Shown piece after piece: positions 58,902-64,000 of a stretch of DNA of 64,000 nucleotides. Position 1 is the first letter of the stretch, and every line of letters begins with the position of its first letter. The translations under genes and the position numbers were made by a program. Source of the stretch: a virus; IMG/VR virus record IMGVR_UViG_3300017786_003484, positions 62,001 through 126,000 of that record; one strand, given 5' to 3'. The notes under the pieces were generated by a model that was not told the origin of the DNA, ran no database searches, and was given only the letters and a program-made list of their open reading frames with translations.

Positions 58902-59198
58902 ATGTCAAAATCTACAACGTCAATCAGATCATTCGATCTAGAAACGAAGCAAGGCAAACTTTTTAACGCATTGGTTATTGAAAAGCAGGCCCTAACAAAG
59001 TCAGCAATTAAGAATAGATTCGGTATTGCTAATCCAACAGCGACTGTTTCTAACATTCGTCAAAGAGGATATGCTATCTATGCAAACCAACGTAAAGCCG
59101 GTAATGGCGTACATGTAACTGAGTATTCACACGGTGCTCCGTCACGTCGTATGGTTGCTTTGGCCTATAAGGCTCAGGGAATGGGTATTACTGTTTAA
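58902..59198 (+). CDS. small winged-helix/HTH DNA-binding protein
   Basis: 98 residues. QGKLFNALVIEKQALTKSAIKNRFGI, ANPTATVSNIRQRGYAIYAN has the form of a helix-turn-helix (SAIKNRFGIANPTATVSNIRQ) followed by a wing. The C-terminus is short and basic. With its own promoter and terminator it is a monocistronic early gene, and a transcription regulator of phage or host genes is likely. Confidence 0.75.
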   Translation: MSKSTTSIRSFDLETKQGKLFNALVIEKQALTKSAIKNRFGIANPTATVSNIRQRGYAIYANQRKAGNGVHVTEYSHGAPSRRMVALAYKAQGMGITV

Positions 59199-59221
59199 TC
59201 AGTAGTTTCTAAAACTGACTA

Positions 59222-59250
59222 AAAATAGGGGGAGAAATCCCCCTATTTTC
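59222..59250 (+). terminator. intrinsic terminator
   Basis: AAAATAGGGGGA-gaaa-TCCCCCTATTTT, a perfect 12-bp stem with a GAAA tetraloop. The A- and T-tracts suit both directions. Confidence 0.92.
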
Positions 59251-59254
59251 TTGA

Positions 59255-59262
59255 CATAAATA
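59255..59262 (+). promoter_or_regulatory. late-type promoter box
   Basis: CATAAATA, right after the terminator and 33 bases before the ATG at 59296. A TTGACA overlaps it but has no -10 at 17 bp. Confidence 0.45.
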
Positions 59263-59295
59263 TCAGGCATTGAATGCAAGAAAGAGAGTATACAC

Positions 59296-60156
59296 ATGTC
59301 AAAACGTATCCTAATTATGGGATTACCAGGATCTGGAAAAACAACTTTAGCTGAGAAGTTAAAAACTTATATAGAGGCAGAAGCCGGTATAAGTTCAGCA
59401 CCATTAGATAAACAAATTAGAGTAATTGAATCTCCTAAACTAGACGAATATAAATGTACAGTAGATTGGTTCAACGCAGACGAAATCCGTAAGAAGTTTG
59501 ACGACTGGGATTTTAGTCATACTGGACGCATTAGACAAAGTATTCGTATGTTTGATTTATCTCAAGAATCAGATGCTGATTTTGTTATTTGCGACTTTGT
59601 TGCACCGTTAGTAGAAATGAGAAACAATTTTAAAGCAGATTGGACAATTTGGATTGATACAATTAAAGAAGGTAGATATGAAGATACCAATAAAGCATTT
59701 ATTGAACCTGAGGTATATGACTTCCGTGTACCAGAACAAGATTGTGAAAAATGGGCTAGATATATTTGCGACAGAATTGTAAAAGATGAAAGAAGACCTA
59801 TGTTTGACTGGAGGAAAGAAACAGTACAGATGCTAGGCCGTTGGCAACCATGGCATGATGGACATCGTGCATTATTTGAAAGACTAATTCAACGTACAGG
59901 ACAGGTTGTAATACAAATTAGAGATGTACAAGGATGGGAAGGTTCTAATCCTTTTGAAATTGATCAAGTTAAACGTTTTATTAAAGCAGACTTAGATCCA
60001 TTGTACCAAGGACAATATGAAATTCAGATTGTTCCTAATATTGTACATATTGGCTGGGGTAGAGGTGTAGGTTATACGTCAGGAGAAGAAACCTTTGACG
60101 AATCAGTAACAGAAATTTCTGCAACTAATATTAGAAAAGGAATGGGACTAAAGTAG
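59296..60156 (+). CDS. kinase-adenylyltransferase fusion (APS-kinase-like P-loop plus NMNAT-like domain)
   Basis: 286 residues. N-terminal domain: GLPGSGKT at 9-16, then DWFNADEIRKKFDDWDFSHTGR, as in APS kinases and related small-molecule kinases. C-terminal domain from about 172: LGRWQPWHDGHRALFERL (GRWQPWHDGH, residues 181-190, the GRxQPxHxGH nucleotidyltransferase motif) and ISATNIRKGM near the end (ISxTxIR motif). NadR has the reverse order of similar parts. It may serve NAD salvage, sulfate activation or sugar nucleotide making. Possibly a late gene. Confidence 0.82.
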   Translation: MSKRILIMGLPGSGKTTLAEKLKTYIEAEAGISSAPLDKQIRVIESPKLDEYKCTVDWFNADEIRKKFDDWDFSHTGRIRQSIRMFDLSQESDADFVICDFVAPLVEMRNNFKADWTIWIDTIKEGRYEDTNKAFIEPEVYDFRVPEQDCEKWARYICDRIVKDERRPMFDWRKETVQMLGRWQPWHDGHRALFERLIQRTGQVVIQIRDVQGWEGSNPFEIDQVKRFIKADLDPLYQGQYEIQIVPNIVHIGWGRGVGYTSGEETFDESVTEISATNIRKGMGLK

Positions 60157-60157
60157 A

Positions 60158-60439
60158 CTAACGTCTTTTCTTTTTATTAGAAACTAAGGCGTGTTGTTCT
60201 AGTGCCTCACGTCTTAGTTTTTCTATATCATCTTCTTTTGAAAATTTAGGCTTTTCTCTCATGCTTAATTGAGCATGAAATTTCTTTTTAACTGGTTCAG
60301 GGTCCTCTACGTTTCTTATAAGCATGGTTATGGCTTTGTAGCCGTCGCCCATAAAGATTAATTTATTATCTTTGTATAATAATGTTTTAGAAGAGGTTTC
60401 TTGGTTTATCATAAAATTTTCATGTACGAATATTGTCAT
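60158..60439 (-). CDS. unknown protein, 93 aa, minus strand
   Basis: Start chosen at the ATG complementary to 60437-60439 (MTIFVHENFMINQE); an in-frame start ten codons earlier would lie deeper within the Cys-rich gene. The N-terminal half is beta-like (KTLLYKDNKLIFMGDGYKAIT) and the C-terminus charged (SKEDDIEKLRREALEQ). It overlaps the metallothionein-like frame by 20 bases. Last gene of a five-gene leftward cluster; unknown function. Confidence 0.6.
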   Translation of the reverse strand: MTIFVHENFMINQETSSKTLLYKDNKLIFMGDGYKAITMLIRNVEDPEPVKKKFHAQLSMREKPKFSKEDDIEKLRREALEQHALVSNKKKRR

Positions 60440-60551
60440 CTTTACACTCGCATTTTTGGCATACATCATTAGGACAAGTTTGACATTCTGGTGAATAGCA
60501 ATGACACCTGCATTTACATTTACTACAATATCTTTCTGGACTACCTGTCAT
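60420..60551 (-). CDS. metallothionein-like micro-protein, 43 aa
   Basis: A short frame with ten Cys: MTGSPERYCSKCKCRCHCYS, then PECQTCPNDVCQKCECKDDN. The CxCxCxC and CxxC arrangement with one His fits a metal-thiolate cluster protein (bacterial metallothioneins bind Zn or Cd this way). The ATG, complementary to 60549-60551, has a GGAGA ribosome site at good spacing, and it starts eight bases after the preceding gene in the cluster. Too short for ordinary gene calling. It could store or buffer zinc or iron, or be a small zinc knuckle. Confidence 0.65.
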   Translation of the reverse strand: MTGSPERYCSKCKCRCHCYSPECQTCPNDVCQKCECKDDNIRT

Positions 60552-60559
60552 GTACTCTC

Positions 60560-60889
60560 CTACTTTTTGCCTATTGAATTTAAACTATCCATAACATTAT
60601 CGATATTTGGCTCCTTGCTATTTGGATTATACACACATTTATATTGCTTTGGACAATTCTGATCAAACATTAATTCGTAAGTTTTGTTACCGCCTTTGTA
60701 TATACATGCTTGTTGTCCACTTCTTGACTGGATAATCTTTGCTAGTCGGCAGGTTGTCATACTAGGCGGTATTATATCTCCTCTTTGAATCTTTTGTTGA
60801 CGAGTATAATCTTTTTTACTACCATATGTTTTTGCTCCTGCGATTGCAATACTTGGAATCAACAATAACATTACTATATATTTAATCAT
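60560..60889 (-). CDS. exported small protein, unknown, 109 aa
   Basis: Signal peptide MIKYIVMLLLIPSIAIAGA, then a basic mature part with four Cys (MTTCRLAKI, QQACIYKG, DQNCPKQYKCVYN), likely two disulfides in the periplasm. Overlaps the preceding gene of the cluster by eight bases. No family recognised. Confidence 0.62.
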   Translation of the reverse strand: MIKYIVMLLLIPSIAIAGAKTYGSKKDYTRQQKIQRGDIIPPSMTTCRLAKIIQSRSGQQACIYKGGNKTYELMFDQNCPKQYKCVYNPNSKEPNIDNVMDSLNSIGKK

Positions 60890-61106
60890 ATAATTTTACT
60901 CTCTTTGGGTCAATTAAAGAAGGTTCGCATACAGCAGTATATGATCTTCTTTTTGGTACATCTTCACCAGCAGTTCTATTAGGAACTGCTGGTTGTTGAT
61001 TCAATCTACTTGCAAAATATTTGCAATCGTCTATGTTGCGAAAGTACATATCATTGCTAACTATTTGAGTACCTAAGTAAACAGTTAACAAGAATGCATG
61101 AATCAT
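60882..61106 (-). CDS. small exported protein, unknown, 74 aa
   Basis: N-terminus MIHAFLLTVYLGTQIVSND is a short hydrophobic leader; the rest has two Cys (DDCKYFAS, AVCEPS). Similar in build to the 81-residue protein at 1674-1919 (short leader, NDCK/DDCKY motif), suggesting a small paralogous set. Overlaps its upstream neighbour by one base. Confidence 0.55.
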   Translation of the reverse strand: MIHAFLLTVYLGTQIVSNDMYFRNIDDCKYFASRLNQQPAVPNRTAGEDVPKRRSYTAVCEPSLIDPKRVKLYD

Positions 61107-61573
61107 TATAAGTTTATCACCGCAACAACAAGTATGCCAATGACAACCATAGCAGATAATATAACAAATCCAATTAACTTTAGATTTTCAAGTAGCTCTG
61201 CACTTTCTTTTGCCTTCTTTTTACGTCTAACTAATTCTGCTTCTTTTGCGGCCTGTATTCTATTTGCTCGTTCCTGAATGATACCTGCCCATGTTCCAGG
61301 ACCAAATCTTAAATTAATCATATTTGCTACCTCTTGCATCTGCTCTTGTGCAATTTTAGCATCTATTGTTTCTCTTGCTATATTACTTGTACTAAATTGG
61401 TCTGCTATAGAGATGTTTCCACTTCTTTTGGAATTCATCTGACTATTTCCTTCGAACATTTTGTCAATGGCATCAGCTATATCGCCTATGTCTTTACATG
61501 TTTCTATTTGGTCCTTAATGAATGATACACTCTGTTTGACCAAAGCGATGCCTGCTAGTGTTTCCGCTATCAT
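61106..61573 (-). CDS. membrane-anchored helical protein, unknown, 155 aa
   Basis: Helical (IVKQSVSFIKDQIETCKDIGDI form), with a Lys/Arg-rich helix (AKEAELVRRKKKAKESAELL) and one C-terminal membrane span (LIGFVILSAMVVIGILVVAVI). First gene of the leftward cluster. A GTTAAATA late-like box on the minus strand (complement of 61631-61638) lies about 58 bases upstream of its start, and AGGAGAG is the ribosome site. Similar tail-anchored proteins occur in pelagiphage-type genomes from memory. Confidence 0.62.
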   Translation of the reverse strand: MIAETLAGIALVKQSVSFIKDQIETCKDIGDIADAIDKMFEGNSQMNSKRSGNISIADQFSTSNIARETIDAKIAQEQMQEVANMINLRFGPGTWAGIIQERANRIQAAKEAELVRRKKKAKESAELLENLKLIGFVILSAMVVIGILVVAVINL

Positions 61574-61780
61574 TACAACTCTCCTTTCTATTGAGAAGAG
61601 ACATTTTACAAACTGTCTGGATATTACATGTATTTAACAAAACAGGCCCAATTTTTATACTTTAGGTACGACAATACCTGTTATAAACTTATAAGTATAT
61701 GGTTGGTTAAGCAAACTGGCGAGCAGTTTTGTATTTTAACTAATACTCAAATCCTATAATAGGAAATAAAGGAAAAATCA
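61574..61780. other. divergent intergenic region
   Basis: 207 bases between the leftward cluster and the porin gene. It holds short hairpins (AGGTA-cgacaa-TACCT near 61664 and AAACTG-gcgag-CAGTTT near 61710) and a palindrome ACTTATAAGT near 61688. A TATAAT box before the porin has no good -35. No gene is seen. Confidence 0.5.
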
Positions 61781-62683
61781 ATGAAGATATTACCCTTAGC
61801 CACGATCGCAGTATTCGTGGGCATCTTTACGGCGAATGCTGGTGAAAAACTAGCACTTCCGTCTACAGAAGGTGTAGACATTACAACATATGGTGAAGTC
61901 CGAGCATATGTTGAAACTTCGACTGTTAATGATGTTGATACAGCAATTAAAACATCAGACAGTAAAATAGGACTAAAATTTAAGACTAAAGAACCAGTAT
62001 ATGTCTTTGGAGAAATGTCAGCTAATGTTGATCTATCCTCAGACGGAGCAGACGATGTAACAACTCGGTTTGGTTATATTGGCGTAGGTACCAATGCATT
62101 GGGAGAAATTTCACTTGGACGTACAATGAGCATTATGGATTCATTTGTTGATAAAGCAGATGTGTTTATGGGTGCAGGAAATCAAGGAGTTCAGAAGACT
62201 CCTTTTACTATGAATAACAGTTTGAAGTATACTGGTAGTTTTAGCGGAGTCGATGTTGGCTTTCAAACACAAATGACTGATGATGCACAAGACCATGACT
62301 TGGATTTATATCAAATTGGTTTAGGCTACAAAGGCATTGGTGTTGCATATGCAAGAGATGAAATTAATTCATCTGACTACTATGGCTTGGGTGTTTCTCA
62401 AAAGTTTGGAAAAATTGGAGCATATGCTAGTGTATCGGTATTAGATGATGATACACAAGCAAATGATGCAGTTGGATATGAACTTGCTGGTTCATATGAT
62501 TTAAACGAAAAACTAACACTACAAGGCGGTTGGCAAGATACTGATGTTACATCAGATGACGGTAACTTGACAATTGAATCACAGTATGAGATTGCAACTC
62601 AATCAGTATTTTTTACTAATATTGATTATGACTTAACAACAGAAGATGCAACTCTTCGAACAGGTCTTAGCTTTACATTCTAA
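61781..62683 (+). CDS. outer-membrane porin-like beta-barrel
   Basis: 300 residues. Signal peptide MKILPLATIAVFVGIFTANA, cut before GEK. The mature part shows alternating strands ending in aromatic residues (VDITTYGEVRAYVETS, RFGYIGVGTNALGEISLGR, GVAYARDEINSSDYYGLGVSQ) and the C-terminal Phe (LRTGLSFTF) needed for barrel assembly. Acidic loops suggest cation selectivity. This is a general porin of the Gram-negative type carried by a phage. Uses: nutrient entry with the TRAP genes, or receptor change. Ribosome site AAAGGAAAA. Confidence 0.85.
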   Translation: MKILPLATIAVFVGIFTANAGEKLALPSTEGVDITTYGEVRAYVETSTVNDVDTAIKTSDSKIGLKFKTKEPVYVFGEMSANVDLSSDGADDVTTRFGYIGVGTNALGEISLGRTMSIMDSFVDKADVFMGAGNQGVQKTPFTMNNSLKYTGSFSGVDVGFQTQMTDDAQDHDLDLYQIGLGYKGIGVAYARDEINSSDYYGLGVSQKFGKIGAYASVSVLDDDTQANDAVGYELAGSYDLNEKLTLQGGWQDTDVTSDDGNLTIESQYEIATQSVFFTNIDYDLTTEDATLRTGLSFTF

Positions 62684-62700
62684 GCTAGTTTTGAATACTT

Positions 62701-62743
62701 ACCCTCCTCTAGTAATGATATATAATATTATATAGAGGAGGGT
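62701..62743 (+). promoter_or_regulatory. hairpin that hides a ribosome binding site
   Basis: ACCCTCCTCTA (62701-62711) pairs perfectly with TAGAGGAGGGT (62733-62743), loop 21 bases. The 3' arm contains the GAGGAGGG ribosome site of the gene that starts at 62749, so the folded RNA would block its translation. No T-run follows. The loop includes TATAAT. Confidence 0.7.
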
Positions 62744-62748
62744 AAAGT

Positions 62749-63471
62749 TTGCCACTAATAGAGCAATATCCTAATTATAAATTCTTAGAAACCGTGTTTA
62801 GACTCGGACATCTAGATAAACTCAAAAAAGCATTTTATGACAGCAAGCCAGTATGGAACCAAAGAGCAACAAAAACATTCTTTGCTGATTGCGGCTGGTA
62901 TAAGTATCCTTATTGTTGTTTCGTTCCTGGTTATGAAGAATTAAATGCTCCAAACGTTATTGGTTTACTGCAATCTGAGATATACAATGCAACAGTTAAC
63001 ATTGTTAAAGAACTGTGGGTAGCACTATATAAAGAAACTGACGAAGAATGGATGCCTTTCGGAGCAGAACTTAACTTAGTAAATCCTGGCAGGAAAATTC
63101 AACCTCACACAGATAATCATTTCTATAGCAATTATGCAACTAGATGTCATGTTGTATTAGAAACTAATAGTAATGTAGAATTTACATTTGGAAACAACGA
63201 ATCACCAACATTTAATGTAGGACATTCTTTTATTTTCAACAATAAAAGAAGGCACGAAATATGCAATTTTGGAAGCACAAACAGAGTTCATTTAGTAGTA
63301 GATTTTTTACCCAAGAACATATTTCCTTATACAGAAAGAACTCTTGCTCCGTTTGGTACTGACAACTCGTGTCATATCATTAATACTATACGTTCAAGAG
63401 ATCATCCTTTGCATAATAAATATGTAGACTATGTTGATAATATACCTATACCTAAAAGAAAAACTATATGA
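62749..63471 (+). CDS. aspartyl/asparaginyl beta-hydroxylase-like oxygenase, TTG start
   Basis: 240 residues beginning at TTG 62749, seven bases behind a GGAGGG ribosome site; no ATG gives the same frame near it. IQPHTDNHF supplies H120-x-D122, RRHEICNFG H169, and NRVHLVVDF R179 and H181. The RCHVVLETN strand and FIFNNKRRHE are the Asp/Asn beta-hydroxylase pattern (also in LpxO-like enzymes). Its target is unknown. It ends in an ATGA overlap with another oxygenase-like gene. Confidence 0.82.
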   Translation: MPLIEQYPNYKFLETVFRLGHLDKLKKAFYDSKPVWNQRATKTFFADCGWYKYPYCCFVPGYEELNAPNVIGLLQSEIYNATVNIVKELWVALYKETDEEWMPFGAELNLVNPGRKIQPHTDNHFYSNYATRCHVVLETNSNVEFTFGNNESPTFNVGHSFIFNNKRRHEICNFGSTNRVHLVVDFLPKNIFPYTERTLAPFGTDNSCHIINTIRSRDHPLHNKYVDYVDNIPIPKRKTI

Positions 63472-64000
63472 TTTCAGACAATGTTAATCAACCTGTTCAG
63501 GCACATCCTGAATATTTTATCCCTCTAAATTTAACACTACCTCAAGTAGATATCGAAGCACTTAAAGGCGGCATTATTGCTGATTTAAGCGTCAAGCACA
63601 AGGATAGCGATAGATTATGGTTTAATACTGCTATCGCATCTGGTAATCCATTAGAAGAAACGCAGAGAGTAGCAAATGATTTCTTAGAACAATATAATCT
63701 TGAGGCAAGTACTATGGGAATATTTGTTGTTAATGCTAATACATACGATTGGAATATACATAGCGATTCTCAACTTTTAGAAACTAGATTAAATTTTTAT
63801 GAGCTAACAACGGCACCTGGAATAGTAAGATGGTTTCCGGATACAAATGATGGGTATGAAGAGATACATAAAAATATAGAAGGCAATGAATTTGTTGACT
63901 ATGTATGGCCCTGGGTAATAGAATTCAAGCAACAACATAGAGATTGGAGCAAAGTACCACCGGCTATTTGGTCAACTTCTACATCTTGCACTAGTGCATT
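63468..64000 (+). CDS. second jelly-roll oxygenase-like protein, cut by the window end
   Basis: 177 residues seen. It starts in the ATGA overlap with the preceding gene. DWNIHSDSQLLETRLNFYEL contains H98-x-D100, the first two iron ligands of a 2-oxoglutarate oxygenase or related jelly roll, followed by the usual strand. The third ligand would be beyond the edge or in the C-terminal part. It is probably co-translated with the hydroxylase, perhaps with a related substrate. Confidence 0.6.
   Translation, partial: MISDNVNQPVQAHPEYFIPLNLTLPQVDIEALKGGIIADLSVKHKDSDRLWFNTAIASGNPLEETQRVANDFLEQYNLEASTMGIFVVNANTYDWNIHSDSQLLETRLNFYELTTAPGIVRWFPDTNDGYEEIHKNIEGNEFVDYVWPWVIEFKQQHRDWSKVPPAIWSTSTSCTSA

Noticed and set aside
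59251-59279. TTGACA before the kinase-adenylyltransferase fusion
   Set aside because: The hexamer at 17 bp is ATGCAA, not a -10. The overlapping CATAAATA late box is the better promoter.
1-64000. Search for tRNA genes, insertion sequences, integrase and attachment sites
   Set aside because: Apart from the tmRNA no cloverleaf was seen, and no transposase, integrase or terminal repeats; the phage looks strictly lytic in this part.

Overview
The window is a 64-kb piece of a T4-like (Tevenvirinae-type) marine myophage genome. It carries an almost unbroken set of T4 core genes (gp13, gp14, gp15, gp18, gp19, gp4, gp16, gp17, gp32, UvsX, UvsY, UvsW, gp61, gp41, NrdA/NrdB, a probable gp62). These sit among many proteins typical of cyanophage and pelagiphage relatives. 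The sequence is AT-rich, genes are packed with short overlaps, and both ends of the window cut through a gene. The host is most likely an alphaproteobacterium, quite possibly SAR11-like: the phage encodes a circularly permuted two-piece tmRNA of the alphaproteobacterial type and a TRAP-family uptake system of the kind common in marine Alphaproteobacteria. Host identity is inference.

Layout: (1) 1-17.4 kb, virion assembly. A leftward block holds a Nudix hydrolase, gp15 and gp14. The rightward block holds gp13, a dNMP-kinase-like gene, sheath gp18, tube gp19, a second tube-like protein, gp4, terminase gp16/gp17 and structural unknowns. (2) 17.4-31 kb, replication and recombination: gp32, UvsX, UvsY, an AAA ATPase, UvsW, gp62-like, a miniature DnaE-like protein, primase gp61 and helicase gp41. 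(3) 31-40 kb, a run of probable structural unknowns, a ligase-fold-like protein, an XhlA-like coiled-coil membrane protein, a very basic protein and a PD-(D/E)XK nuclease. (4) 40-46 kb, ribonucleotide reductase, a PAAR spike tip and a baseplate-like protein. (5) 46-64 kb, an accessory region: an NqrM-like small membrane protein, a TRAP island (DctQ, DctM and three DctP-like proteins, two without signal peptides), a cold-shock protein, a ring-hydroxylating-oxygenase homologue without its Rieske centre, the permuted tmRNA, an alpha/beta hydrolase, three jelly-roll oxygenase-like genes, a PP-loop ATPase between two paralogues, a kinase-adenylyltransferase fusion, a metallothionein-like micro-ORF and a porin.

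Regulation can be read from the sequence. Replication and accessory genes follow host-type promoters TTGAC(A/T)-17 bp-TATA(A/C)T, with exactly 17-bp spacers in all eleven I found. Virion genes follow T4-late-like NATAAATA or CTAAATAC boxes. At several genes of both classes the predicted transcription start falls on the A of the ATG, so these mRNAs would be leaderless. The tmRNA promoter combines both box types.

The strongest candidates for new biology are the PP-loop/paralogue operon (56.4-58.8 kb), the TRAP island with cytoplasmic solute-binding paralogues, the split phage tmRNA, the mini-DnaE protein, the oxygenase lacking its Rieske site and two micro-ORFs (NqrM-like and metallothionein-like). 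All functional calls come from reading sequence motifs; no database search was run.
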